A DNA stretch of 64,000 bases from positions 224,650-288,649 of the forward strand of contig JAENXC010000002.1 in assembly GCA_016649715.1 (NCBI GenBank). Direction: 5' to 3'. The stretch is from Flavobacteriaceae bacterium (lineage in GTDB: Bacteria; Bacteroidota; Bacteroidia; Flavobacteriales; Flavobacteriaceae). The notes beneath the pieces were generated by a model that made no database searches, had not been told where the DNA came from, and saw only the letters and a program-made list of their open reading frames with translations. Made by a program: the position numbers and the translations under genes. Positions 35,923 to 44,956 of the stretch are shown piece after piece (positions within the stretch are counted from its first letter, which is position 1; each line of letters begins with the position of its first letter).

Positions 35923-36252
35923 TCAACCACCGACTCGCTTCACTTTAAACCCCTTATCCTTCAAAAACTGCATAATTTTATCGCGATAATCTCCTTGAAT
36001 GATAATTTGTTCATTCTTAAAACTGCCGCCAACGCTCAAAAGTTGTTTTATTTTTTTCGCAAGTATTTTAAAATCTGAATCTGTACCATTGTAACCTTCA
36101 ATGATGGTAATAGGTTTGCCCTTTCGCTTTTCGTATTTGCAAATCAGCGGGTCGGCCTGCATCCAAAGTGTTGATTCTTCCTCTGTTTCAGGAACATCTT
36201 TTGGTTCGTGATCGGGGAATAGGTTTTTTAATTGGTCTTCTAAGGAATTCAA
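35923..36252 (-). CDS. SUI1/YciH-type translation factor
   Basis: The 109-residue protein ends with the SUI1 core: KRKGKPITIIEGYNGTDSDFKILAKKIKQLLSVGGSFKNEQIIIQGDYRDKI, including the basic RKGKP and the GGS...IQGD motifs that bind the ribosomal decoding site in eIF1. A short acidic N-terminal extension (PDHEPKDVPETEEE) precedes it. Bacterial members are thought to affect initiation fidelity. It is flanked by repeats R2 and R6-like units, so its operon partners are unclear. Confidence 0.88.
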   Translation of the reverse strand: MNSLEDQLKNLFPDHEPKDVPETEEESTLWMQADPLICKYEKRKGKPITIIEGYNGTDSDFKILAKKIKQLLSVGGSFKNEQIIIQGDYRDKIMQFLKDKGFKVKRVGG

Positions 36253-36273
36253 AATTCAAAGTTTAAGATTCAA

Positions 36274-36298
36274 CCCTTCGACTGCGCTCAGGGTGACA
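36274..36298. repeat. Dispersed repeat R2
   Basis: CCCTTCGACTGCGCTCAGGG is a full copy of the family, 22 bases upstream of the SUI1 start. Confidence 0.75.
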
Positions 36299-36351
36299 CG
36301 TTCGATATTATTTATTTGAAATTTAAACTGCTCACTGCCACTGAACACTGC

Positions 36352-37302
36352 TTACTTTTTTATTAAGCCTATCTCCACCAAACGTTGGTGCAAAAACTCA
36401 CCAGCGGTAATATCACCGTATGCTTTTGGATGTTCAGCGTCAATACATTCTGACATACAGTTTAGTTTCATATCGCTGCGTGGGTGCATAAAGAAAGGGA
36501 TGGAATACCGCGGATTTCCCCATTCCTCACGCGGGGGATTCACGACGCGGTGGATTGTGGAGCGCAGTTTGTCATTGGTATGTCTTTCCAGCATATCGCC
36601 CACGTTTATAACAAGTTCGTCTTCATTCGGGATTGCGTCAATCCATTCGCCGTCTTTGCGCAAAACTTGCAGACCGCCAGCAGAAGCACCCATTAAAAGT
36701 GTGACAAGATTGATATCTCCGTGTGCTCCCGCACGCACAGCCCCTTTAGGCTCTTCAGTAATTGGTGGATAGTGGATAGGGCGAAGAATGCTATTGCCGT
36801 TCGTTGCCCAATGATCAAAATAAAATTCATCCAAACCTAAGTATAATGCCAAAGCGCGAAGTACATAAATACCTGTTTTTTCAAGCATTCGGTAAGCTTC
36901 CATTCCGGTGTGGTTGAAATCGGGCAATTCTTTTACTTGCACGTTTTTTGGATATTCTTCAATTAAGTTAGCATCTGCAGCAGGCACTTGTCCAAAGTGC
37001 CAAAACTCCTTCAAATCGCCTTCTTTCTTGCCTTTTGCGTGTTCTTTTCCGAAGGAAATATAACCGCGCTGCCCACCAAGGCCTTCGATTTCGTATTTCT
37101 TTTTTACTTCCAAAGGAAGTGCAAAAAACCCCTTTATTTCTTTATAGAGTTCATCGACCAAAGCATCGCTGAGGAAGTGGTTTTTAAGTGAAACAAAGCC
37201 TATCTCTTCATAAGCCGAACCAATTTCATCTACAAATTTTTGCTTCCCTTTGGGGTCTCCGGAAAGGAAATCAGCCAAATCTACGCTGGGAATGTTGTTC
37301 AT
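36352..37302 (-). CDS. Isopenicillin N synthase-like 2OG/Fe(II) oxygenase
   Basis: The 316-residue protein has the N-terminal DIOX_N region (PSVDLADFLSGDPKGKQKFV), then the iron ligands in GAHGDINLVTLLMG (His-x-Asp) and LRSTIHRVVNPP (distal His), and the oxoglutarate-type RxS motif in NPRYSIPFFMHP. This family hydroxylates or desaturates small molecules with 2-oxoglutarate and O2. The substrate is not evident, and isopenicillin synthesis itself is unlikely without partner genes. The region upstream carries an inverted repeat. Confidence 0.86.
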   Translation of the reverse strand: MNNIPSVDLADFLSGDPKGKQKFVDEIGSAYEEIGFVSLKNHFLSDALVDELYKEIKGFFALPLEVKKKYEIEGLGGQRGYISFGKEHAKGKKEGDLKEFWHFGQVPAADANLIEEYPKNVQVKELPDFNHTGMEAYRMLEKTGIYVLRALALYLGLDEFYFDHWATNGNSILRPIHYPPITEEPKGAVRAGAHGDINLVTLLMGASAGGLQVLRKDGEWIDAIPNEDELVINVGDMLERHTNDKLRSTIHRVVNPPREEWGNPRYSIPFFMHPRSDMKLNCMSECIDAEHPKAYGDITAGEFLHQRLVEIGLIKK

Positions 37303-37329
37303 GATTTTTTAATTTTTTAATAACAAAGT

Positions 37330-37440
37330 CAATTTAGGACGAAAAGACTTAAGACATATGACTAAAACGACTTTTAATTGGAATCTTAATTTAAGAATAT
37401 TTCGTCTTATGTCCTACGTCTTAACGTCCTATGTCATTTT
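37330..37440. repeat. Inverted repeat R7 (GACGAAAAGACTTAAGACATATGAC type)
   Basis: AAGACTTAAGACATATGAC at 37344-37362 and TCTTATGTCCTACGTCTTAA at 37403-37422 are inverted relatives about 40 bases apart, upstream of the oxygenase. No gene lies here. Confidence 0.5.
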
Positions 37441-37534
37441 TAAGGTATAAAACAGATAAACTACTTAATAAGTATGTTTACAAATATACCTAAATGTAAA
37501 AGTTTTTCCTCAGATAAAATTTGCGATAATAATC

Positions 37535-37564
37535 CTTGCGGATACTTGTTTTTTCCTAATTTTG
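37535..37564 (+). promoter_or_regulatory. Promoter of the E1 dehydrogenase gene
   Basis: CTTG (37535-37538), an 18-base spacer and TAATTTTG (37557-37564) fit TTG/TAnnTTTG. The ATG lies 20 bases downstream. Confidence 0.55.
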
Positions 37565-37583
37565 ATGGTTCTAATAAATTATA

Positions 37584-39590
37584 ATGAAACCTGAAACCAC
37601 TCCACATATCTTCTTCGATTATAACCGAAAAAATGTTGATGATGCCACTTTGCTGAAACTATACCGCGGAATGCTAAAACCGAGGATGATAGAAGAAAAA
37701 ATGCTCATTCTCCTCCGTCAGGGAAAAGTTTCAAAATGGTTCAGTGGAATAGGCCAAGAAGCCATTTCCGTTGGGATTACGGAAGTTTTGGACAAAGATG
37801 AATACATTTTGCCAATGCACAGAAACCTTGCCGTTTTTACCATGCGCGACATTCCACTATACAGATTGTTTTCGCAATGGCAGGGAAAAGCAAACGGTTT
37901 TACAAAAGGGCGCGACAGAAGTTTTCACTTCGGAACTCAGGAATTCCATATTATTGGGATGATTTCGCACTTAGGGCCACAATTTGGCGTGGCCGACGGC
38001 ATTGCTTTGGCAAACAAATTAAAAGGAAACAGTAAAATCTGTGCCGTTTTTACAGGCGAAGGCGGAACCAGCGAAGGCGATATTCACGAAGCGCTGAATG
38101 TTGCTTCGGTTTGGCAACTTCCGGTTCTTTTTTGTGTTGAAAACAACGGATACGGGCTTTCAACCCCCACCAACGAACAGTATAATTGTGAAAACATTGC
38201 AGACCGTGGCAAAGGCTACGGAATGGAAGCCCATATTATTGAAGGCAATGATATTTTGGAAGTTTACACCAAATTAAAAGATTTGGTTGAAAGCATGCGC
38301 GCGAATCCGCGGCCAGTTCTTTTGGAGTTCAAAACCTTCCGGATGCGCGGCCACGAAGAGGCGAGCGGCACAAAATATGTTCCCATTGAACTTATTGACG
38401 AATGGGGACTGCGCGACCCACTTCTAAATTTTGAAAGCTATTTACTTGCTGAAGGAATACTTTCCGAAGAAAAAATTCAGGAGTTCAGAAATGAATTCAA
38501 ACACGAAATAGATGAGAATCTCGATATCGCTTTTGCGGAACCAAAAATAGAATCTACTGAAGCTAATGAGTTAGATGATGTTTACAAAACATTTAATTAT
38601 CAAGAAGTTAAAGAAAATAAAGAAAAAGAAAATATCCGTTTGATTGACGCCATTTCACAGGGTTTGAAACAATCCATGGAGCGCCATGACAACCTTATTA
38701 TTATGGGTCAAGATGTGGCAGAATACGGCGGAGTTTTCAAAATAACGGAAGGATTTGTGGAACAATTCGGAAAAGACCGCGTGCGCAATACACCTATATG
38801 TGAATCTGCAATCGTTTCAACAGCAATGGGGCTTTCCATCAATGGTTTCAAGGCTGTGGTGGAAATGCAGTTTGCCGATTTTGTTACTTCGGGTTTCAAC
38901 CCAATAATAAATCATTTGGCCAAAAGCCATTACCGCTGGAACGAAAAAGCCGATGTTGTGGTGAGGATGCCTTGTGGAGCGGGAGTGGGAGCGGGACCAT
39001 TTCATAGTCAAACCAACGAAGCCTGGTTTACACATACACCTGGTTTAAAAGTGGTTTACCCAGCTTTTCCATATGATGCCAAAGGTTTATTGGCCACAAG
39101 TATTGAAGACCCAAACCCTGTACTGTTTTTTGAACACAAAGCATTGTACAGAAGTATCCGCCAGGACGTACCAACAGATTATTACACCCTTCCTTTTGGA
39201 AAAGCATCCCTTTTAAAAGAAGGGAAAGATGTTACTGTAATAACTTACGGTGCCGGCGTTCATTGGGCTTTGGAAACTTTGGAACAAAACCCCGAAATAA
39301 GTGCAGACTTGATTGATTTGCGAACATTAATTCCTTTAGATACTGAAGCAATTTACAATTCAGTGAAGAAAACCGGAAAGGTGATTATCCTTCAAGAAGA
39401 TTCTTTGTTTGGCGGGATAGCTTCAGATATTTCGGCGTTAATTATGGAGAATTGCTTTGAACATTTAGACGCTCCAGTTAAGCGAGTAGCAAGTTTGCAA
39501 ACGCCTATTCCTTTTACAGCAAATTTGGAATCTGCATATCTTCCTAAAGAAAAATTCAAAGAAATCCTATTGGATTTATTGAATTACTAA
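37584..39590 (+). CDS. 2-oxo acid dehydrogenase E1, alpha and beta subunits fused
   Basis: The 668-residue protein joins an E1 alpha half (residues about 1-330) and an E1 beta half (about 350-668). The alpha half has the thiamine-diphosphate motif FTGEGGTSEGDIHEALNVASV...ENNGYG and MRGHEEASG; the beta half has IMGQDVAEYGGVFKITEGF, FADFVTSGFNPIINHLAK and MPCGAGVGAGPFHSQ. It decarboxylates branched-chain 2-oxo acids or pyruvate and feeds the lipoyl E2. E2 and E3 genes are not adjacent. The Asp of the usual GDG motif is Glu here (GEG). A charged linker (VKENKEKENIRLIDAI) joins the halves. Confidence 0.93.
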   Translation: MKPETTPHIFFDYNRKNVDDATLLKLYRGMLKPRMIEEKMLILLRQGKVSKWFSGIGQEAISVGITEVLDKDEYILPMHRNLAVFTMRDIPLYRLFSQWQGKANGFTKGRDRSFHFGTQEFHIIGMISHLGPQFGVADGIALANKLKGNSKICAVFTGEGGTSEGDIHEALNVASVWQLPVLFCVENNGYGLSTPTNEQYNCENIADRGKGYGMEAHIIEGNDILEVYTKLKDLVESMRANPRPVLLEFKTFRMRGHEEASGTKYVPIELIDEWGLRDPLLNFESYLLAEGILSEEKIQEFRNEFKHEIDENLDIAFAEPKIESTEANELDDVYKTFNYQEVKENKEKENIRLIDAISQGLKQSMERHDNLIIMGQDVAEYGGVFKITEGFVEQFGKDRVRNTPICESAIVSTAMGLSINGFKAVVEMQFADFVTSGFNPIINHLAKSHYRWNEKADVVVRMPCGAGVGAGPFHSQTNEAWFTHTPGLKVVYPAFPYDAKGLLATSIEDPNPVLFFEHKALYRSIRQDVPTDYYTLPFGKASLLKEGKDVTVITYGAGVHWALETLEQNPEISADLIDLRTLIPLDTEAIYNSVKKTGKVIILQEDSLFGGIASDISALIMENCFEHLDAPVKRVASLQTPIPFTANLESAYLPKEKFKEILLDLLNY

Positions 39591-39687
39591 TTTTTTAACA
39601 TTCGTAGTTAAACTTAAGACAAAGCCAAACCAAACGTTTAATTTGTTGTTTACTTTAGTGCCATACTAATCATTAAACCACAAAATT

Positions 39688-39849
39688 ATGATACGTTGGA
39701 TCGTTATTTTTCTCGTCATTGCTATCATAGCAGCAATTTTCGGATTTGGAGGCATCGCAGCGGGTGCAACCGATATTGCAAAAATTATCTTTTACATCTT
39801 TATAGTGCTTTTAGTATTATCATTACTTTCAAGATTATTCAGAAGATAA
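39688..39849 (+). CDS. DUF1328-type small membrane protein
   Basis: The 53-residue protein is too short for the track. It has two hydrophobic spans split by a Gly-rich turn: [20 protein letters not shown], then [20 protein letters not shown] and a basic end RLFRR. This is the layout of the DUF1328/YtjA family, small membrane proteins often linked to stress. It lies 44 bases before the lipoprotein gene. The long track ORF at 39696 overlaps it in another frame and is wrong in its first 66 codons. Confidence 0.82.
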   Translation: MIRWIVIFLVIAIIAAIFGFGGIAAGATDIAKIIFYIFIVLLVLSLLSRLFRR

Positions 39850-39893
39850 AAGACTTTACTAACCCTAATTTATTTAAACACAAACTATCACTT

Positions 39894-40376
39894 ATGAAAA
39901 AGATCATTATCATGGCCCTTATTGCGGTCACAGCATTATCCTGCGGCACTCCTAAAACAGTGCAGGAATCCCGAAAAGTTATTAAAGGATATTGGACCTT
40001 GGACAATGTAAACTACGGTTCATCAGGAAAATTTAACGTTACACTTTTCAACGACACCTCTGCGGAGTGTTTTGAAGGTAGTACTTGGCGTTTTATACCT
40101 AATAATAATACGGCGACTTACACAATTAGTAATGCCGATTGTCCAACGGGAGAACGAAATTTTATTTTCACTATTGTGGAAATAGATCCAGCTTCTGGGT
40201 TGTATGATTTTATAATCAAACCCACGAATGCAAAAGGAAAATCAGCAGACAACGCAGGTTTCAGAGTACACCTATCACAGCTTAATGAATCCTCTATGAG
40301 ATGGGAACAGTCTGTTAGTCTTGATGGAAAACCTTTTAAAATTAATATGAACTTTTCTAAAATAAACGAACAATAA
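39894..40376 (+). CDS. Lipocalin-like lipoprotein
   Basis: The 160-residue protein starts MKKIIIMALIAVTALSCGTP, with the lipobox LSCG for lipid attachment at Cys17. The rest has the lipocalin-like pattern KGYWTLDNVNYGSSGKFNVTLFNDTSAECFEGSTWRF with strands ending in NMNFSKI. A hydrophobic-ligand role is plausible but unproven. I took ATG 39894; the longer ORF start runs in the wrong frame through DUF1328. It is two bases from the OmpA gene, so they are co-expressed. Confidence 0.85.
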   Translation: MKKIIIMALIAVTALSCGTPKTVQESRKVIKGYWTLDNVNYGSSGKFNVTLFNDTSAECFEGSTWRFIPNNNTATYTISNADCPTGERNFIFTIVEIDPASGLYDFIIKPTNAKGKSADNAGFRVHLSQLNESSMRWEQSVSLDGKPFKINMNFSKINEQ

Positions 40377-40378
40377 TT

Positions 40379-41086
40379 ATGAAGACATTTTTTAAACAAG
40401 CCACATTAGTCGCTTTAGCATTTACACTTATTTTAAGTCTTGGAAGCTGTGAAGCTACCAGAAATGCCAACAACAAACAAAAAGGAGCCGTGATTGGCGC
40501 TGCTAGTGGCGCAATCCTCGGAGCCATTATTGGAAACAATGTGGGCAAAGGAGGTAATGGCGAACTTGGAGCCGTGATTGGCGGTGTTGTTGGTGGTGGT
40601 GCCGGTGTACTTATCGGAGCCAAAATGGACAAACAGGCCCAAAAGATTGAACAAGAAATCCCCGGGGCTCAAGTAGTAAGAGTTGACGACGGTATTGTTG
40701 TAACTTTTGATGAAAACAGTGGTGTTCATTTTGATACCGCAAAATATAACATTAACGCCGACTCACAGGTCATTTTGGACAAACTTGCAAATGTTCTGAA
40801 AGAATATCCAGACACTAATGTTCTTGTTGTAGGTCATACCGATAGCGTAGGTTCTGATGAGATGAATATGACACTTTCTAGAAATAGAGCACAATCGGTT
40901 ACCAACTATTTTGTGCAAAACAAAGGTTTAAGTTCAGGTAGGTTTACAACTAACTGGTTTGGTGAAAGTGCTCCTGTGGCAGACAACAATACTGCTGAAG
41001 GTCGCGCAAAAAACCGCCGCGTAAACTTGGCTATCATGCCTAATGAAAAAATGAAGAATGAGGCACAACAGCAAGCTGGAGAATAG
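40379..41086 (+). CDS. OmpA-family lipoprotein with glycine-zipper
   Basis: The signal ends in the lipobox LGSC (Cys about residue 22). A glycine-zipper region follows (VIGAASGAILGAIIGNNVGKGG and GGVVGGGAGVLIGAKMD), then an OmpA C-terminal domain with VLVVGHTDSVGSDEMNMTLSRNRA and a closing AEGRAKNRRVNLAI. The Asp and Arg residues bind the peptidoglycan diaminopimelate group, so this protein ties the outer membrane to the wall. It ends the DUF1328-lipocalin-OmpA operon, and a terminator follows. Confidence 0.93.
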   Translation: MKTFFKQATLVALAFTLILSLGSCEATRNANNKQKGAVIGAASGAILGAIIGNNVGKGGNGELGAVIGGVVGGGAGVLIGAKMDKQAQKIEQEIPGAQVVRVDDGIVVTFDENSGVHFDTAKYNINADSQVILDKLANVLKEYPDTNVLVVGHTDSVGSDEMNMTLSRNRAQSVTNYFVQNKGLSSGRFTTNWFGESAPVADNNTAEGRAKNRRVNLAIMPNEKMKNEAQQQAGE

Positions 41087-41109
41087 TTGAAAACTTAAAT
41101 TCAAAAAAA

Positions 41110-41145
41110 GAATCCCGTACCATTTTTGGGCGGGATTTTTTTTTT
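41110..41145 (+). terminator. Terminator after the OmpA gene
   Basis: AATCCCG and CGGGATT form the stem, followed by a T-run of nine. It separates the envelope operon from the PKS cluster. Confidence 0.82.
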
Positions 41146-41161
41146 AGCTTTAAAACTAAAT

Positions 41162-42289
41162 ATGGCTTATAAAACTAAATGGGATATAATAATTATTGGT
41201 GGCGGCCTCGCAGGGCTTACAACGGCTTTGCGACTCGTCAACACTAATTGTAAGGTATGCTTGATTGAAAAAAACAAATTTCCCCACCACAAAGTTTGTG
41301 GCGAATATGTTAGCAACGAAGTTTTGCCCTATTTAAATTCCTTGGGGATCGACCCGTTCTCAATTGGAGCCAAAAAGATTTCAAAATTTGAAATAACCGA
41401 CGTCAAAGGTTTTCCTTTAAAAGCAAATTTACCGCTGGGCGGATTTGGTATTAGCCGCTATGCCTTTGACAATCTTTTGTTCGAAGCTTTAAAAGATAAA
41501 ATTGAAATTATTTTTGACACTGTTGAAAAAGTAACTTTTGATGAAAACCAATTTTTGGTCACAACCCAAAGAAAAGATGTTTTAAATGCGGATTTTGTTA
41601 TTGGGGCCTTCGGAAAACGGTCTAATATAGATTCTTTTCTGAACCGAAAGTTTATGCAGCAGCCTTCGCCGTGGCTCGCCGTAAAAGCGCATTATGAATA
41701 TGATTTTCCCGAAGATACCGTGGCATTGCACAACTTCAATGGCGGTTATTGCGGTTTGAGCAAAACCGAAACCAATGCTGTGAACGCTTGCTATCTGGCC
41801 ACTTTCAAATCATTTAAAAAATATGGGGATATTGAAACTTTTCAAAATAAGGAGCTTTCAAAAAATCCTTTTTTGGATACATTCTTCAAAAAAGCGAAAC
41901 CTATTTTCAAAAAACCATTGACCATCAGTCAAATTTCCTTTCAACGAAAAGATCCAGTTGAAAATCATATTTTTATGTTGGGGGACAGTGCTGGGAGCAT
42001 CCATCCGCTTTGCGGAAATGGAATGGCAATGGCAATTAGAAGTTCCCAGATCTTTTCAGAATTATTTCTGAAAGCTTTTCAGAATAAAGATTTTGACAGA
42101 ATCAAATTGGAAAAGGATTATTCAGAACAGTGGCAAAACGAATTTGGGGGAAGGTTGAGGAGCGGAAGATTTATCCAACGCGTTTTGATGAATCCGTTTG
42201 CCTCAAAAGTTGGGTTTTCATTAGCCAAAATAATTCCGCCATTGTTGCCAAAACTTATTGAGAAAACACACGGAAACCCAGCAAAATGA
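41162..42289 (+). CDS. FAD-dependent oxidoreductase of the PKS cluster (geranylgeranyl-reductase-like)
   Basis: The 375-residue protein starts with WDIIIIGGGLAGLTTALRLV, the dinucleotide-binding GxGxxG, then KVCLIEKNKFPHHKVCGEYVSNEV and FMLGDSAGSIHPLCGNGMAMAI, the second FAD motif. This is the large group of flavoprotein hydroxylases and reductases. In this cluster it probably hydroxylates or oxidises an aromatic or polyketide ring. I took ATG 41162; the upstream part of the track ORF passes through the terminator. Its stop overlaps the methyltransferase start in ATGA. A weak promoter match (TTG, 16 bases, TAGCTTTA) lies at 41126-41152. Confidence 0.88.
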   Translation: MAYKTKWDIIIIGGGLAGLTTALRLVNTNCKVCLIEKNKFPHHKVCGEYVSNEVLPYLNSLGIDPFSIGAKKISKFEITDVKGFPLKANLPLGGFGISRYAFDNLLFEALKDKIEIIFDTVEKVTFDENQFLVTTQRKDVLNADFVIGAFGKRSNIDSFLNRKFMQQPSPWLAVKAHYEYDFPEDTVALHNFNGGYCGLSKTETNAVNACYLATFKSFKKYGDIETFQNKELSKNPFLDTFFKKAKPIFKKPLTISQISFQRKDPVENHIFMLGDSAGSIHPLCGNGMAMAIRSSQIFSELFLKAFQNKDFDRIKLEKDYSEQWQNEFGGRLRSGRFIQRVLMNPFASKVGFSLAKIIPPLLPKLIEKTHGNPAK

Positions 42290-43005
42290 TACTATTCAAC
42301 GAAAAATATCGATCCGACCAATTAGAAATAATGGACGATTTGGATTTTCAGGGGGAAGAGATGAAAAATCTTTTGAAAGACCTAAAAGTAGTAAACAAAT
42401 GGCTGGGCGGGAATAATATTACAATCGATGGATTAAAAAAACTATTGAAAAATCATCAAAAAAACAAAAGCATTACCCTATTGGATATTGGCTGTGGCGA
42501 TGGCGAATTGCTTCGGAAATGCAGTGATTTCGGCATTAAAAACAATTTCAAATTTAAATGTATAGGATTGGATTTCAATGAAAATATTTTGAAAGTAGCG
42601 AAAACCAAAAGCAGGGATTATCCAAACATAACTTTTAAAAAAGTTGATGTTTTTTTGAATGAAGAATTGATTCCGAATTGCGATATTGCATTGTGTACCC
42701 TGTTTCTTCATCATTACAGCGATGAAAAAATTGAAGATTTATTGAATACTCTTATAAAAAGAACAAGAATAGGGGTGATAATCAATGATTTGCAGCGAAA
42801 CAGACAAGCATTTAACCTTTTCAAAATAGTGAGTAGATTGTTTCTGAAAACCGAAACCGCAAAACACGACGGATTGGTTTCCATAGCAAGAGGATTCAAA
42901 AAAAGCGAACTTAAAAGCATTTCAAATAAAATTCCAAATCAAAAAAGCTATATACATTGGCGTTGGGCATACCGATTTCAATGGATACTCAAAAAAGATT
43001 TATGA
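42286..43005 (+). CDS. Class I SAM-dependent methyltransferase of the PKS cluster
   Basis: The 239-residue protein has the SAM motif I LLDIGCGDGELLRKCSDFG (residues about 66-84), the acidic loop GLDFNENILKVAK and motif IV DIALCTLFLHHYSDEKI. It resembles small-molecule O- or C-methyltransferases, including those acting on quinones and phenols. Starts and stops overlap in ATGA with both neighbours, which argues for tight co-expression with the flavoprotein and the type III PKS. Confidence 0.88.
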   Translation: MILFNEKYRSDQLEIMDDLDFQGEEMKNLLKDLKVVNKWLGGNNITIDGLKKLLKNHQKNKSITLLDIGCGDGELLRKCSDFGIKNNFKFKCIGLDFNENILKVAKTKSRDYPNITFKKVDVFLNEELIPNCDIALCTLFLHHYSDEKIEDLLNTLIKRTRIGVIINDLQRNRQAFNLFKIVSRLFLKTETAKHDGLVSIARGFKKSELKSISNKIPNQKSYIHWRWAYRFQWILKKDL

Positions 43006-44054
43006 ACGTTAAAATAATCACAGTTGCTAAACAACTTCCCGCACACAGCAGAAACACTGCTGAGGTCATTCCATTTGTAAAACAATGGATGCAGGGGCAA
43101 GACAGCCGTTTTCAAAGAAAAGTGCTAAAAATCTTTGAAGGGGCGGCTGTGGACAAACGCTATTCCATTATGGACCCCATGGAGGTTTTTACAAATACAA
43201 GTTTTGAAGATCGCAATGATATTTACGTCCGTGAAATAACAAAACTGGGCAAACAATGTCTTGAAAAAGCGTTGGAAAAAGCAAGCTGGAAACCAACGGA
43301 CATAGATTTTATAATTACAGTGAGTTGCACGGGAATAATGATTCCTTCCGTGGACGCCTATTTGATAAACGAACTGAAAATGAAGCAGGACATCGTGCGC
43401 CTTCCCGTTACCGAAATGGGTTGTGCTGCCGGCATTTCGGGCATTATTTACGCCGACAATTTTTTAAAGGCAAACCCCGGAAAACGCGCTGCCGTAATTG
43501 CTTTGGAAGCTCCCACGGCCACTTTTCAATTGGAGGATTTTTCGATGGTGAACATTGTTAGTGCTGCAATTTTTGGCGATGGCGCGGCCTGTGTTTTGAT
43601 GTCTTCCAACGAAAAGGATACTGGCCCAGAAATTCTCGCCGAGGAAATGTACCATTTTTATGACGCGACAGATATGATGGGGTTCAAGCTTGTGAATACA
43701 GGGCTACAAATGATTCTCGACAAAAGTGTTCCAGAAAGAATCGCCGAACATTTTCCCGCGATTGTACATCCTTTTCTGAAAAAAAATAATTTGGATATAA
43801 AGGATATAGACCATCTCATTTTCCATCCAGGCGGAAGAAAAATTTTGGAAACTGTTGAAGATTTGTTCGGTAGTTTGGGCAAAAACATTGATGATACCAA
43901 AGAAGTTCTTAAATTGTACGGCAATATGAGCAGCGCCACCGTGCTGTATGTATTGGAACGCTTTATGGACCGAAAACCTGCGAGTGGGGACTTGGGACTG
44001 ATGCTCAGTTTTGGCCCCGGTTTTTCCGCACAGCAGATTCTGTTGAAATTTTAA
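43002..44054 (+). CDS. Type III polyketide synthase (chalcone/stilbene synthase family)
   Basis: The 350-residue protein has the full catalytic triad of the family: Cys141 in EMGCAAGISGI, His275 in LIFHPGGRKIL and Asn308 in YGNMSSATVLYV, and a terminal loop SFGPGFSAQQILL. It condenses malonyl-CoA units onto an acyl starter and cyclises the product. Starter and chain length cannot be read from the sequence; the adjacent ACP and fatty-acid genes suggest a long acyl group. I took ATG 43002, which overlaps the methyltransferase stop. The automatic label chalcone synthase reflects the family only. Confidence 0.93.
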   Translation: MNVKIITVAKQLPAHSRNTAEVIPFVKQWMQGQDSRFQRKVLKIFEGAAVDKRYSIMDPMEVFTNTSFEDRNDIYVREITKLGKQCLEKALEKASWKPTDIDFIITVSCTGIMIPSVDAYLINELKMKQDIVRLPVTEMGCAAGISGIIYADNFLKANPGKRAAVIALEAPTATFQLEDFSMVNIVSAAIFGDGAACVLMSSNEKDTGPEILAEEMYHFYDATDMMGFKLVNTGLQMILDKSVPERIAEHFPAIVHPFLKKNNLDIKDIDHLIFHPGGRKILETVEDLFGSLGKNIDDTKEVLKLYGNMSSATVLYVLERFMDRKPASGDLGLMLSFGPGFSAQQILLKF

Positions 44055-44060
44055 AATCCG

Positions 44061-44090
44061 CTCCCAAACCCTCCCCAAAGGGAAGGGCTT
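44061..44090. repeat. Dispersed repeat R3
   Basis: CTCCCAAACCCTCCCCAAAG followed by GGAAGGGCTT lies between the PKS and reductase genes. It is a diverged copy of the CCCCTTTGGGG family. Confidence 0.55.
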
Positions 44091-44119
44091 AAAAGGATGC
44101 TATTGAAAAGTATAAACTG

Positions 44120-44926
44120 ATGATTAAAAAATCACAAAATGATTTTCCCCCTTTGGGGGAATTAAAGGGGGACTGGGCAATAATTCTCGGTGGCAGTAGT
44201 GGCTTGGGCTTGGCCAGTGCAAAAAAACTCGCTTCGGAAGGGATGAATATTTGTGTTGTGCATCGGGACAGGAAAAGTAAACTGGCAAAGTTTGAAGAAG
44301 AAGTAAAAACAATGGAATCTTTTGGGATTACTGTAAAAACTTTCAACCAAGATGCTTTAAACAGTGAAGTTCGAAATGAAATCGTTAAGCAATTTCAAAA
44401 AAATAGCGTAAAACTTCTTTTGCACAGCATCGCAAAAGGGAGCTTGAAAAAAATGTACGGTGCCGAAAATGAAATTCTCTCAAAGCAGGATTTAGACATC
44501 ACTATTCACGCAATGGCAACGAGCTGGTATGAATGGACACAAGCGTTGGTGCAACAAGAAGTTTTCACAAAGAAAGCAAGAAACATTGCGTTTACAAGCG
44601 AAGGAAACAATAGGGTTTGGCCAGGTTACGGAGCGGTTTCTGCAGCCAAATCTGTACTCGAAGCCTTGATGCGAAATATGGCGGTGGAATTGGCTCCCTT
44701 GGAAATAACGACCAATTGCATTCAGGCGGGAACTACTGTGACACCTTCTTTTTTAGTAATTCCCGGCAGCGAAAAACTTGCGGAAATGGCCAAAATGCGA
44801 AATCCTTTTAACAGGCTCACAAAACCTGAAGATGTCGCAAATGTGGTGTATTTGCTCTGCAAAAAAGAAGCAGATTGGATAAATGGAACCATCCTGAAAG
44901 TGGATGGAGGTGAATGTCTGAGATGA
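44120..44926 (+). CDS. Enoyl-ACP reductase-like SDR (FabI/FabL type)
   Basis: The 268-residue Rossmann protein has IILGGSSGLGLASAKKLA as the cofactor loop, LLHSIAKGS as the FabI-like NSI motif, and YGAVSAAKSVLEAL with the Y-x6-K spacing of enoyl-ACP reductases rather than the YxxxK of ketoreductases. It probably reduces the enoyl-ACP formed by the dehydratase at 44957. Residues about 9-18 (FPPLGELKGD) are the translation of repeat R3 at 44143-44174, so the N-terminus is partly foreign. It lies 65 bases after the PKS gene. Confidence 0.82.
   Translation: MIKKSQNDFPPLGELKGDWAIILGGSSGLGLASAKKLASEGMNICVVHRDRKSKLAKFEEEVKTMESFGITVKTFNQDALNSEVRNEIVKQFQKNSVKLLLHSIAKGSLKKMYGAENEILSKQDLDITIHAMATSWYEWTQALVQQEVFTKKARNIAFTSEGNNRVWPGYGAVSAAKSVLEALMRNMAVELAPLEITTNCIQAGTTVTPSFLVIPGSEKLAEMAKMRNPFNRLTKPEDVANVVYLLCKKEADWINGTILKVDGGECLR
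44143..44174. repeat. Dispersed repeat R3 in the reductase N-terminus
   Basis: TTCCCCCTTTGGGGGAATTA plus AAGGGGGACT reads as FPPLGELKGD in frame. Confidence 0.75.
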
Positions 44927-44956
44927 TTTGCGTTTGACAACTTTAGATATTAGATT

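Noticed and set aside
36352-37302. Isopenicillin N synthase as the real activity
   Set aside because: The fold and iron ligands fit the family, but no ACV synthetase or epimerase is nearby and the protein is more likely a general 2OG oxygenase.
39696-39893. N-terminal 66 codons of the track ORF before the lipocalin
   Set aside because: They overlap the DUF1328 gene in another frame; a signal peptide and lipobox begin at the internal ATG 39894.
43002-44054. Chalcone synthase as the actual function
   Set aside because: That name comes from the shared fold. No phenylpropanoid genes are near, and the ACP and FAS-like genes point to a fatty acyl starter.
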